Source: Camellia lanceoleosa
Taxonomy: Eukaryota > Streptophyta > Magnoliopsida > Ericales > Theaceae
Length of the DNA: 64,000 nucleotides
Assembly (NCBI GenBank): GCA_025200525.1
Contig: CM045767.1
Location: 8,105,273-8,169,272, forward strand
Direction: 5' to 3'
Numbering within the stretch: position 1 is the first letter of the stretch; each line of letters opens with the position of its first letter. Below are positions 11,700 to 23,611 of this stretch, piece after piece. Below the pieces are notes generated by a model. It did no database searches and was not told where the DNA came from. It worked only from the letters and a program-made list of their open reading frames with translations. The translations under genes and the position numbers were made by a program.

Positions 11700-12290
11700 A
11701 ATATTAATAATTTGTACATGAAATGAATTAATAAAATATATACTGATTTTATGAAAATAATTTTATTGCGACAATAATAATCGTCGCTAATGTAATCATC
11801 ATTTCCTTACATTTTATTAGCGACGGGTTAACCTATAACATGTACATATTAGTTCAAACCTTTTGCGACGGTTTAAACTATCACAAATATGGTATTGATT
11901 TAATTCCACTTTTTTGTGACGTTTTAGACCGTTGCTAATAATACTTTTCACGACGGTTTAAACTGTCGCAAATACAATATTAATTTAATTATACTTTTTT
12001 TGCGACGTTTTAGACCATCGCTAATAATACTTTTCACGATGTCAAATACCTTTGCTAAAAAAGTTTTGGCGATGGCAACCAACATCATCACTAAAAGTGA
12101 AGTTTTTCTCCTTTTTGTATCAAAGTTAAACCGTCAAAAAACCATTGATTAGTCATTACTACAAGAACGTGACGGTTTGTAACCATCGCAAATACTTTTG
12201 TCATACCCTCTTCCGCCACACCCATTTTCGACGATATATGGACCTTTTATATGTTTGAGACCGTCGCAAAAGTCCAAATTTATAAAATTA
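11700..12290. mobile_element. CACTA-type subterminal repeats and a terminal motif
   Basis: Repeats of GCGACGGTTTAAAC, TTTTGCGACG and ACCGTCGCAAA in both directions fill 11760-12265. At 12154 CATTACTACAAGAACG differs by one base from the common CACTA terminus CACTACTACAAGAA, suggesting an element end that opens to the right. No transposase is seen. The T1 LTR abuts it on the left and may have inserted here. Confidence 0.55.
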
Positions 12291-14195
12291 TTACTTGAAT
12301 ATTTACATATATTAATTTTAGTTAAGTTATTTGTGTATTTTGATAATTTTAGTTCTATTGTATTATAAAAGTGTAATGATCATATAATAATTTTGTATGA
12401 TATATATTAAATTATAAAATATAAAAATAAATACTCATTTTGATATTAAAAATAATTGTTAAGTAGGTAGAAGAATTAGTAACATAAAATTGAAAGTAAT
12501 TCTAACTATTTAATTTTTATATATTTATTTGGAACATAAAAATATGTAGAAATAGAAATTATATAAAATTTATTTAAAAAATTAAGTATAAATATGTTGT
12601 AGTTAGATTATCATATAATGATTTTATATGATATATATATATATATATATATTAAATTATAAGATTGTAAAATAAACATTCTTAATTAAATTAAAATATC
12701 GACTATAAAATAAATTCAACAACGACTAATCAAGAAAGAATCACATAACCACATCTAAACCCAAAAATAAAAAAAAATAATGAAAACATTAAAACAATAT
12801 ATATATATATATATATATCTTAGTGTGTGAAGTGATTAATCATCTGTAATATGATGTTAAAACATAAAAGAACTTAGTATTCAACAATTGAAAAAGTAAC
12901 TCAAGCAGTAAATCTAAACCTTAGAAGTTCCTTGAGAGTATCATTGTTGTGCAGGTTTTTCCTCCTGTGAGTTATAATTATTATAAAATAATGTAGGAAA
13001 TGAAATATAATTTTATATATAGAATCACTATAAAATTTAAACGACAAATTCATAATATTGAATAATACAAAATTGATATTGATATAGAATAATGCACAAA
13101 GAAAAAAAAAAAGGCAATTTAGCATTAAAAAAATCCTAATATCCTTGAAAGAATTAAGAAGAAAAATGTAAAATGCAAAATTAGTATTGAGTTTGTGAAT
13201 TATCTCAATTTACAATGTAAAATATATGAAAAATAAATATTTGTCAAATAGAATCCATATAAAATGGGTGAAGTTAGTATAATTTAAATTACGTTTATAT
13301 TTATGTAGAATTCTATATGTAATTAAGAAAAATATATACTGACGTGACTCTCTTAAAAAAATAAACCCTTATAATATGTCACCTAAATATGGAAAAAAAA
13401 ATTACTTTTAATAATATAGACATGATTTCAACCTACCATTTTTGTAAAGTCAATTTTGAGCCTTCTTGCTGATTCTTTTCTTCATTGGGCTTGTAAATTT
13501 GCAGGCTTATTAACGGAAAGAAAAATGTTTAGAAGTTCTAAAATATGAGCTTTAAAGGAGTTTTAGGGATTTTGGCCTTAATTTTTTTTTTTTTTTTTTT
13601 TGAATTTCCACATCATTAAAGTTCAATTAAAACTCCAAAATTACAGAATATATCATTGTTGTAACGGAAATCAAGCATGCATGTCATTTTTATCCCTACG
13701 TTTTTCTTGATCGGCCAAACTATTTCATGGGTAATTTTGGAAATTCAAAGATAATTAATAACACCTGGTATTTTTTCTTCATCATTATTTTGTTTTTTTT
13801 CGTATGCTTTTATTTTTTTTTCTACTCTTCTTCATTCGTTTGTCTGTACTTTCGAATGAAATTTGAAATTTTATTTTCAAAATTGCATTGAAGAAGTTGA
13901 TCTCCTACAGAGTTCATTTAGAATTTCATCTTCACAATTGATCAAACGAAATTTGAAACTTTATTTTCAAAATTGAATTGAAGGATTTAATCTCCTACAA
14001 AGTTCATTTAGAACTTCATTTTCAAAATTGATTCAATAGAGTTAATCATGTATGGAAGTTCAATGAGAATTTTCCCAACAAAATTAAGTTTTCTCCTTTC
14101 TTCGTGATGTTGTGTATAATTTATTTTTTGTTTATATTTTATTATGCTAAAAAGGGATTTTTTTTTTCAAGCTTGTCTAGCAAACATAAGCCATT
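12291..14195. other. AT-rich spacer without genes
   Basis: No credible coding region on either strand. It holds two (AT)n runs (about 12636-12660 and 12798-12818) and a T run near 13586-13602. The minus ORF near 12901-13125 has no domain and simply reflects base composition. Confidence 0.6.
13858..14040. repeat. Two tandem copies of a 90-bp unit
   Basis: The unit from GAAATTTGAAATTTTATTTT through ATCTCCTACAGAGTTCATTT and TTCACAATTGATC is repeated once with a few changes. A weaker third half-copy follows. No function seen. Confidence 0.6.
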
Positions 14196-14200
14196 AGTTA

Positions 14201-14603
14201 TGTTAGGAATTGAACCTTCCTCACCAAGTGTCGGTGAGACATGAAATAACAAAAAATGAAGAAAAATGAATCAAACAAATCACACACACAAGAACACAAG
14301 GATTTACGTGGTTCACCCCAGAATAGGGCTACATCCATGGTCAGCGGTTTTCACTATGATCAAAAAATACAATTTTTTTAGCCTAAAAGAGGCGCCCCTC
14401 ATCTATTTATAAGTATAGAATTAGGGTTATATGTAAGCAACATGGAAATTACGAAAGTATCCAAAATTTTGGCCCGGGCTAAACCCCTTCTGGACCCCTC
14501 TCTCCCTTGAGGAAAGGCCTCCCCAAACCCCCCATTGGACCCACTGTTTGAGTGAATAGTAGGGTTGAGTGAACAGTACTTATCAGGGTCCACGGACCTG
14601 ACA
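14201..14603 (-). mobile_element. 3' LTR of a Ty1/copia element (403 bp)
   Basis: On the minus strand it starts TGTCAGGTCCGTGGACCC right after the purine tract AAGCGGGAGAT (14614-14604) and ends CAATTCCTAACA. It contains the typical copia word GGATTTACGTGGTTCACCC (plus strand). The 5' partner LTR is lost, because the element is cut at about 17033. Confidence 0.75.
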
Positions 14604-17033
14604 ATCTCCCGCTTGGAACCTAATAACACAAGCTCTTCATCATCTTCATCACATAGAGGAACACTGCAACAACTCAATCTTCCTTCATCAATCTTGAAGA
14701 CCAACTGAAGTTGCACACAACTTCAGTTTGTCAATGGTGACTGTCTTGGTCAACATATCTGTTGGATTCTTACTGCCTTGGATCTTCTCAAGAGGCAAGA
14801 CTCCATCATCTACAAGCGAACGAATGAAATGGTATCGCAACTGAATGTGTTTCGTCCTAGAATAAAAAGCCTAATTTTTTGCAAGATGAATAGCACTCTG
14901 ACTGTTTACGTCTTACCCAACTCTGCTAGGAAATTTTGTAACCAAGTCATCTCCTGCCCAGCTTTAGTAATAGCAACATACTCAGCCTCTATTGTAGAAA
15001 GTGCCACAATCTTCTATAACTGTGAAATCCAACTTACTGCTGTACCACCCAATGTGTAAACATAACCAGTAGTACTCTTTTTGTTATCCATATCACCAGC
15101 CAAGTTTGCATCAACATAACCATGTAACCCGATGCTGGTTCGTCTAAAACAAAGTGTCATATCTGTAGTACCACTCAAGTATCTAAGGATCCACTTCACT
15201 GCCTTCCAATGCTGCTTGCCTAGATTACTCATGCACCTACTAACTACTCTCATTGCATGTGCAATGTTTAGTCTAATACAAACCATAGCATACATTATGC
15301 TACCGATAACTGAAGCATATGGAACACGTTCCATGTAAGCCTGCTTCTTCGCTGAGATCGCTTTTAGTAAGTCCGGCGGCTAGCCAATAGAGTGCTCACT
15401 GGTTTTGCACCATCCACACTAAACCTCTTAAGAACTTTCTTGACATACTCAGCTTGTGACAACTTCAAAGTACCATTTGCCTGTCCCTATGAATCCTCAA
15501 ACCAAGAATTTTGTTTACAACTCCAAGATCCTTCGTCTCAAATTGGTTGGACAAAAGTTTCTTCAATCTTTTTATCTTTTCAATGCTAGGTCCTGCAATA
15601 AGCATATCATCAACATAAAAGAGCAAAATAATATAACTTTTGTCAAACCTCTTGAAATAAGAGCAATGATCTACTTGACATCTTGTAAAATTGTTGCTAT
15701 ACGTAAACCCATCAAACTTCTTGTACCACTGCCTTGGGGCTTGTTTCAAACCATACAAGCTTTTTCGAAGTTTGCATACAAACTTCCCTTTGCCAAGAAG
15801 CCTTAGGGTTGCTTCATGTAAATTTCCTCCTCCAAATCACCATGGAGAAAAGTCGTCTTCACATCCATCTGCACAAGATGCAAATCTTCAGCAGCCATAA
15901 TTCCTAGCACCAATCTGATAGTGGTCAACTTCACAATTGGAGAGAAAATTTCAATGTAGTCAACCCCTTCCCTTTGCTAAAATCCCTTTGCAATCAATCT
16001 GGCCTTGTAGAGTTTACTCTTATCATGTTCCTGTTTGACCTGGTAAACCCACTTGTTGTGCAAAGCTTTCTTACCCATTAGTAATTCAGTCAACTCCCAT
16101 GTCTGGTTTGCCATTAGTGAATCCATTTCACCTTGCATAGTCAATTTCACTTAATTGAATCATCAACCTACAAAGCCTCATCATAACTTTCGGGTTCACC
16201 CCCATCAAACAAAAACAAACAATGTGAAGATGGAGACCAATATTGTGTAGGTTTAGACTCTCTTTCTGACCGTCTCAACTTAGGAGTAGGAGTATGTGGC
16301 TCAATTTGTGGAATAAGATTTTCAGGATTATTCTAAATCCTACTAGTCAAGTCATTCTCACTAATCTCCTCTAACTCAACATGCTCATGAAAAGTAACAG
16401 ATTCAAATTCAGATGCAGACTTATCCATATCCTTATACATTACTTTCTCATTAAATATGACATCTTTATTTCTAATTATTTTCTGATTTTTATCATCCCA
16501 AAACCGATAACCAAATTGATCAATGTCATACCCAATAAAAGTACAATTAACAGATTTTGGATCAAGTTTACTTCATTAGTATAATCTATATGCACATATG
16601 AAACATAGCCAAATACTTTCAAAAAAGAAATATTTACCTCTTTACGCTCCAAGCTTCTTCTAGTAACTCTCCATCCAATGGAACAGATGGACCACGGTTA
16701 ATCATATATGCTGCAGTGTTAACTACATTTGCCCAAAACATCTTTGGCAATCCAGCATGTATTCTCATACTTCTAATACGTTCATTCAGAGTTCTATTCA
16801 TGCATTCTGCAATGCCATTCTGTTGAGGTGTCTTTCAATGCCTTTCTCCATTCTAATTCCACTTTCTGAACAATATTTCTTGAACTCATTGTCCTTATAT
16901 CCCCTCCATTATTTGATCTCAAGCACTTAATTTTTAGATCTGTTTCAGTCTCCACCAAGGCTTTCCACTTCTTAAAAGTAGTTTAAAGTTCAGATTTATG
17001 TTTTAGAAAATAAACCCATACTTTTCTTGTTGG
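14604..17033 (-). pseudogene. Ty1/copia pol remnant (integrase end, RT, RNase H)
   Basis: Read on the minus strand, the part nearest 17033 is the integrase core (KVWVYFLKHKSE, FKKWKALVETETDLKIKCLR). RT follows with MYGLKQAPRQWYKKFDGF and the intact catalytic word YVDDMLIAG (about 15600), then copia RNase H with YASVIGSIMYAMVC, DANLAGDMDNKKSTTGY and GGTAVSW. Stops and frameshifts are numerous. Gag, protease and the first half of integrase are missing because of truncation at 17033, where another repeat begins. Domain order INT-RT-RH identifies copia, and the LTR lies at the 3' end as expected. Confidence 0.85.
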
Positions 17034-17757
17034 GTCCATTTTGTGTCTAGTTTTGGGTCTACTTATCACGTTTTGTCTGTTTTTGTGTCCATTTTATGTG
17101 CGTTGTTCGGAATTCGAAATTGCATAAAAAGTGTCTATTTTATGTTCATTATTCGAATTTGTTATTTGGAGTTGCATAAAAAATAAAAACAAAAACAAAA
17201 CTTGTTTTATTGATTACATTTGTACAAAATACATACAAATAATAATAAAACAAAAACAAAACAAAACAAAACAAAACAAAACAAAAAGAAGAGAGGAAAT
17301 AAAAGAAAAAAAAACAAAAAACAAAATAAAAAAAAAACAAACAAACAAACAAACACAAATATAAAAAAAATAAAATAAAATGAGAGAGAGAGGGATCTTT
17401 TTCTTCTTTCTTCTCTGGTAGCAGCCACACGCCGACCTCTGATGACAGCCATGCGCCGGCCTCACTTGCTCGGCTCTCCTGCTGATTTCTTCCTCTTGGT
17501 TCCGTCTAACGAAACCTCGAAGGCCCTGCATCAGTGCTTACAGGACCACCGAGAGGGTTGACTCCCTGTTGGCCATCAAAAGCAAAATACGAAGGTGCTC
17601 CAAATCGGGCCATGACGGTGGCCTTTCGTTTCAACTCTTTGTTCTCCGCCAAGCAGTAAATCTCTACTTCACTACACAAGTTAGGGGTCCAAATTGAAAG
17701 TGCATTCAAGAAGGGGATTATTGATAGAACTAGTGAACTCAGAAAAGGTCGTTTCAC
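17034..17757 (-). repeat. Tat-associated repeat with antisense coiled-coil ORF, copy A
   Basis: It begins TTGGGTCCATTTTGTGTC and is a direct repeat of 29453-30010. On the minus strand it encodes a partial ORF with AENKELKRKATVMARFGAPS and YFAFDG, which is the C-terminal part of the coiled-coil ORF better seen at 30301. An A-rich tract (about 17170-17370) and a GAGAGAGAG run divide it. Homology to copy B is lost near 17690. It could be a remnant of an LTR of T2 or the 3' end of another Tat copy. The long reading frames over the A-rich tract are not genes. Confidence 0.55.
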
Positions 17758-17799
17758 TGAGTACCAGAACTAGTACTACCACTATTCTGTGGTCAGCAG

Positions 17800-19320
17800 A
17801 TGCCAATACCATGGCTACATCGTCGGCCAAGATGGCCGATCCCTTTGCTGCTGCTACTAGAAACTCACAAACTGCACAAAATGGTCAACCTTGGTACCGA
17901 AGAACTTTTACCCTCTCCATATCACCCAACCGCCCTCAAGATGTTGCCGAAAGGGGCATCTCAAGCTTCTCGATCCACGCCCTCTTCCAGACCCACTGCC
18001 AGCTAGACACTACCCAACTCAATATTGTTCCTTAAGCCAACAACACGGCCATCTTATAGACTAATGGCTTTGTCTACGACATGAGATCTAGAATCTCATT
18101 GACAACAAAGTCATCACCCCTCCTAAACCGAATGTGACAACCAACCCACTTCCCACACACAACCAAGTTCCTCCCCAAAAATATTAACCATATCCAAACA
18201 CTACCGCCTACCTTCAACCCTAGCATATATATTACCTCGTCCCACCTACCAAAACCGGAGGTAATTCTTCCAGAAGGCATGGATATACGCATTATAGACT
18301 TAACCCCACAAATCCAACCCAAGAATGTAATGGCAGAAACGGAGAAAGAGGAGAATATGCGAAAGACCGGGCTGTCTGATACCTGTGTCATAGAAAAGGG
18401 GACCTCACTCACAGAGTAGTATGATCCCAGCTTTTACATTGTGGCCATTGATCAGCCAAAACCAATGGTCATATTGCCAGATGTTCTCAGTATCAATGCT
18501 ATCGGGGAAGGCCAATTAGGGTAACACCAGAACGATTAGCCTGAACAAAGCTCAAATGACTTGGCCGAACTGGAGGAAGACCTAGCCCAGATAAAAGAAG
18601 GCCTAGCCATTCTCTACTTCTTTGATGAAGAGCATACAAGCGGTTCAGATAGGGTCAGGATTCAAGTCAGCCGGAAACAAACAACGGTTGGTTCAATGAC
18701 GAAGAGTCAAATGAGGCAAAACAAAAAAGAGGGGTTATGAAGGAAAAGGCCAAGGCTACATCCTTGATTAGCGCAGAACAAGTGTTGGAACAATTCCAGC
18801 AGGAAAAAATGGAAGAAATCCAAAGGAAGATGGCCTCGGAGCGAGGAAATGACAACAAAAAAATGCCATTCTGGAATGCAGAACCAAAACCATAGTAGAA
18901 AAGGAATGGCATGCTGTTGATGAGAGGCATGATGTGAACATGCTCCAGGTAAAGCCTGATAAAAACCTGGCCATGACTGCAGGGGGAGTGGTGGCAAGAT
19001 AATGATTTGAGTTACGCATACACGGACGAATGGAGGAAATCTGATATCCCCGATGATACGTGGTATACGGACGAGATCAATCACATGACCTGGAGTGGTC
19101 GGTACTTCAAACCTGCGGCTTTAGATCAACCAGAATCCTGTAACAAAGAGGTTGTGAACACAAAAGAGATGGATTGTGAAGAGAACCTGGTCTTGAAGCA
19201 ACCTAAGAAGATTCAGGCAGATATATCAATCTGGGGACTGATAATGGCTTCCCATAGGCAAGCACTGCTAGAGGCAATGAATCGGACCAAACAGCCTATT
19301 GACACTACCGCTGATTAACT
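17800..19320 (+). pseudogene. T2 gag remnant
   Basis: Fragments appear in several frames. Recognisable Tat gag-end words are DNKVITPPKPNVTTNPL (18101-18150) and DISIWGLIMASHRQALLEAM (about 19220-19280). A region with EWRKSDIPDDTWYTDEIN (19035-19090) comes before. The N-terminal block reads MATSSAKMADPFAAATRNSQ. Frameshifts occur at least near 18010, 18530 and 19000. I see no intact capsid or zinc knuckle. Its place directly before a protease supports the call. Confidence 0.6.
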
Positions 19321-19625
19321 AGTGTCGTTAGTCACATCCGGAGATGTTACGCCAGTGATATCTTTCACGGATAAAGAGTTGCCACCTGAGGGTGCCAACC
19401 ACAACCGACCCTTGTATGTGACTCTAGAGAGCCGAAAAAGTGGATTCCGGTGGTGTTAGTGGATACTGGATCAGCAATTAATGTGTGCCCGGTACGGACT
19501 GCTTATGCCATAGGTTTGAGACCTATTGACTTCACACCCACAACTCAATTTGTCCGAGCTTATGACAATACGAGCTAGGATGTTATGGGAACGTTCAAAA
19601 GCCATATCCTGATCGGCCCGTCCGA
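19321..19625 (+). pseudogene. T2 aspartic protease
   Basis: ELPPEGANHNRPLYVTLESR leads into PVVLVDTGSAINVCPVRTA, the retropepsin active-site segment with D-T-G at 19462-19470, followed by RPIDFTPTTQFVRAYDNT. A one-base frame change falls between VTLESR and PVVLV, and a TAG interrupts just after the YDNTS segment. In most Tat relatives I recall, this site reads VDNGSALNVCP. It would process the polyprotein if intact. Confidence 0.75.
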
Positions 19626-22600
19626 ACATGAGCAATTCTGAATTGGATAACGAGTCCAAATCTGATTCCACTAAGTCTGTAGAGTCGGAGTTAGATTCAA
19701 GTTCTTCTAAGTCTGGTACCTCTGGGGGTGGTAACCCAGATACCAAAGTCCTGTCGAAGTCGTCTTTTAGTTTTTCTTTTGAGTCAACTGTAACCGAGGA
19801 CCCAGACTTTACTAATGGGAATGTCATAGATTTTGCTTACTTCTTTGTGCCTTTAGTTTGTTGCACTGATCTTGATTTTCAAATTTTTGACTTAAACGAA
19901 GAGGAAGAAATTCCTCGGGCTTTGAAAAATTTGGTTGACCAAGAGGAGAAGAGGCGCGTTAAGCCCTGCACAGATGAAATCATTGCAATTAGCATGGGTA
20001 CTGAGGAGGATCCCCGCTTGGTCCAGATCGGATCCGCGTTGTCTTCGAAGGAATGCGAGTGTTTAATCACTTTATTAAAAAAATTCAAAGATGTTTTCGC
20101 ATGGTCCTACGAAGACATGCCTGGAATCGATCCTGAGATTGTACAACACCGGATCCTTCTGAACCCTGAAGCCCGACCAGTCAAACAGAAACTACGTAGA
20201 GTTCGCCCATATTGGGCATTGAAGACTAAAGAAGAGGTCACCAAACAGATTGATGTGGGTTTCTTGATGGTATCTGAGTAGCCGACTTGGTTGGCTAATA
20301 TCGTTCCAGTTCCAAAGAAGAACGGCATAATCAGAGTCTTTGTCGACTTTCGAGATTTGAATAGAGTTAGCCCAAAAAATGACTTTCCATTACCTCATAT
20401 TGATGAACTAGTAGACCTTACAGCTGGCCATGCTTTGCTTTCATTCATGGATGGATTTTCTGGGTATAATCAGATTTTAATGGCACCAGAGGACAGAGAG
20501 AAAACTGCTTTCACCATGCCATAGGGACCTATTTCTATAGAGTTATGCCTTTTGGATTGAAAAATGCTGGGGCTACATATCAAAGGGCTGCGACCACCAT
20601 CTTGCATGACATGATCCACAAGGAGGGTGAGGTGTATGTAAACGATATGATTGTCAAGTCTAAAGATTGGAAAGGCCATTACACCGCACTGGAAAAGTTC
20701 TTTGAGCGGATCAGGGAGTACAGACTGAGGTTAAACCCACAAAAATGCACCTTTAAGGTGACTACAGGAAAATTGTTAGGATTTCTAATCACACAAAGGG
20801 GAATCGAGGTAGATCCCTCCAAAATCAAGGCCATCGTAGAAATGCCTCCACCGAGGACTGAAAAGGAGTTGTGCGGCTTTCTAGGCAAGGTGCAGTTCAT
20901 AAGACGGTTCATCTCAAAATTAACCTTCATTTATGAACTACTGTTCGGTCTGTTGAAGAAAGGAAAGAAGTTCTGATGGGATGATCGATGTCGGCCGCTT
21001 TGAACAGTCAAGCAAGACATTCAAAATCCACCGTATTGTCGCCACTGTAACCGTGGAAACCACTAATCTTGTATTTGTCGCTGATGATTCGACCATGGGG
21101 TGCATACTAGCACAAGAATCAGAAGCTAAGGTGGAGAAAGCCATCTACTATCTAAGCAAGATGATGTTGGATTATGAAACTTGTTACACTCCCCTCGAGA
21201 AAGCTTCATTAGCTTTGGTTTGGGCAATAAGGAAGTTGAGACACTACCTGTTAGCACATTCCGTAATTCTAGTTTCAAGATTAGATCCCATCAAATATCT
21301 CCTTGAGAAACCAGCACTTACGGGTAAGCTAGCTCGTTGGTTGCTTCTCTTCTCCGAAGTTGACCTCAAGTATGTCACGCGCACATCAATCAAAGGCAGG
21401 GTTGTAGCGGAATTTCTGGCAAACCACCCAGTAGAAGGAGATGATGAAGCAGTAGAGTATCTATTCCCAGATGAAGACATCCTGTAGATAGAAGAGGAAA
21501 CATGGACGATGTACTTTGACAGAGCATCAAATCAATATGGTTATGGGATAGGTGTATTGCTCATAGCATCCGATGATTCACATATACCTCTAGCCTTCAA
21601 ACTCCAGTTTAAAGTGTCCAATAATGAAACAGAATACAAGGCGTGTATTGCTGGCTTGGAAGCTGCCCTCGAACTAGGGGCAATAAGGTTGGACGTCATC
21701 GGAGATTCGAATTTGGTTGTCTCTCAAGCCAACGGAGATTGGTAGGTTAACGAAAAAAAAATGAAGGTTTATCATCAGGCCCCGGATGTGCTAATTCCAA
21801 GGTTTGAAAAATTAATGTTCACACATCTACTAAGAGAGAATAATCGGTTTGCTGATGTGCTGGCAACTCTATCTTCCATGGCGGACATCCCACTTGGAGT
21901 AAAGATGTGTCCAATCATTATTGAACAGAAGTACACGCCTGCTTATGAAACCATTGCCACAATAAATGAGGTTCAAGACACGAACCCCTGGTATTACGAC
22001 ATTTGGAATTTCCTAGAAAAAGAGGCATATTCACTAAAGGCAAATGCCAAGGACAAAAGGGAAATACGGCGGCTAGCCATCCAATTTATCATCTGCGGAA
22101 ACAAGTTGTACAAAAGAGGTCATCTAGGGATGCATAAGTTGTGTGTTAAGGAAGAAGAATCGAAGCGCCTTATGGAAACTATTCACAGAGGAGAGTGTAG
22201 AGCTCACATGAATGGTGCAATGCTGGCCTAGAAAATCCTTAGACAAGGTTACTACTAGTCAACCATGGAGGAGGACTGTATTGGTTTTGTACGGCGATGC
22301 CACAAATCTCAAACCCATACCAATCGCATGAACATTCCGCCGTCGAAGCTCTACAATATGACTTCGCCATGGCCTTTCTCGGTTTAGGGAATCGACGTTA
22401 TCGGCGCAGTCACGCCAAATGGGTCAAACGGGCACGAGTTCATTTTAGTAGCAATCAAGTACTTCACAAAATGGGTAGAGGCCTAGTCTTATTCCGTGCT
22501 AAAAGCATCGCATGTAGCCAAGTTCATCAAAAACAACATCATCTGTAGGTATGGGGTGCCCAACGAGATCATCTCAGATAACGGCTCACATTTCAAGAAA

Positions 22601-23233
22601 GAGGTAATAGACCTGCTTGAGAAATATAACGTGGCTTTCCATAAGTCATCAACGTATAGGCCACAGACTAATGGAGCCGTTGAAGCTGCAAACAAAAATA
22701 TCAAGAAAAACCTACAGAAGATAGTGGAAACCTACAGAGACTAGCCGGAGAAATTGCCATTTGCACTCTGGGGCTACAGAACGTCGATACAAACATCTAC
22801 AAGGGCAACCCCCTATTCTCTAGTTTATGGGATGGAAGTTGTTCTGCCAATTGAGATTGAAGTACCGTCATTGAGAATTATGGCCGAGTGTCAAATAGCA
22901 GAGGCGGATTGGCAACGGAGCAAATTTGAAGAATTGATGTTGATCGACGAAAGGAGGTTGAAGGCATTGTATCACATCCAAGGCTACCAGCATAAAATTG
23001 TTAGGGCTTTTAACAAGAAAGTCAAGTCCAGAAATCTCAAAGAAGGAGACATGGTGCTCAAAGACAACCGAGCCCCAATCCACGACCCTAGAGACAAGTT
23101 CAGACCCAATTGGACTGGTCCTTATATCATCAAGTCAATTTGGTCTAGAGGAGCAATTATTCTTATGGATTTGGATGGCCTGGAGTTTTCACAATCGATC
23201 AACATGGACAAGTTGAAGAAATATTATCTCTGA
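19626..23233 (+). pseudogene. T2 gypsy (Tat) pol: RT, RNase H, aRNH, integrase
   Basis: An acidic Ser-rich linker is followed by KKFKDVFAWSYEDMPGIDP and RT (PTWLANIVPVPKKNG, HALLSFMDGFSGYNQI, MPFGLKNAGATYQRA). The catalytic box reads YVND instead of YVDD (20635-20646). The first RNase H has STMGCILAQE and LALVWAIRKLRHYLLAH. The second, archaeal-type RNase H (about 21509-21760) has MYFDRASNQYGYGIG and GDSNLVVSQ. Integrase has HLGMHKLCV, CHKSQTH (a lost zinc cysteine; T1 has CHKC), ISDNGSHF, STYRPQTNGAVEAA and ATPYSLVYGMEVVLP. The stop is TGA at 23231-23233 after MDKLKKYYL. About ten in-frame stops are present, nearly all TAG. Inactive. Confidence 0.9.
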
Positions 23234-23236
23234 GAG

Positions 23237-23362
23237 GCTCGCTAGGCCCAAAACCCAAAAGGGCGACCTAGGCAAAAGTTAGAGCATGAAAAATTAGAAA
23301 TAAAGAAAAATTGAGCTCGCAAGGCCGAAAACCCGAAAGGGCAACCTTGGCAAAAATTAGAG
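23237..23362 (+). repeat. Post-pol tandem stem-loop repeat of T2
   Basis: Three bases after the pol stop codon, GCTCGCTAGGCCCAAAACCC (23237-23284 unit) is followed by a second copy at 23315-23362 (GCTCGCAAGGCCGAAAACCC). Both end in GGCAAAA(G/A)TTAGAG. Each holds complementary CTAGG/CCTAG or CAAGG/CCTTG and CCC/GGG arms. T1 has the same pair. Confidence 0.65.
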
Positions 23363-23606
23363 CACAAATTGAGAGAATAAATACTCGAGTGAACCTTCAC
23401 CGAACTACGTAAGGCCTGATTCTCATCTTTGGGATACATAGGCAACTTCATCCCGAAGTTCGGCCATAACCATTTTCAACTCAACTGTCCCGTTCATTTG
23501 GTTTAATCAATCTATCATTCTCCACCGTTTGTCGACTTAGTTGTGTTACTTCCATTTGGACAGAAAGGTCAGTAACAAGATGAAGTAATAATGATTAATG
23601 TAATTT
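23363..23606. other. T2 spacer left of the solo LTR
   Basis: No gene. It continues at 27035 on the other side of the solo LTR; the joined spacer resembles the reverse complement of 3560-3880 in T1. Confidence 0.5.
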
Positions 23607-23611
23607 GGGGG

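Noticed and set aside
17131..17531. Long minus and plus reading frames over the A-rich tract
   Set aside because: Phe/Leu- or Lys-rich translations of A-, AAAAC- and GA-repeats; no domain.
19626..23233. Endogenous pararetrovirus (caulimovirus-like) origin for the RT regions
   Set aside because: Integrase, dual RNase H and LTRs are present and no movement-protein or coat-type region is seen; these are Ty3/gypsy elements.
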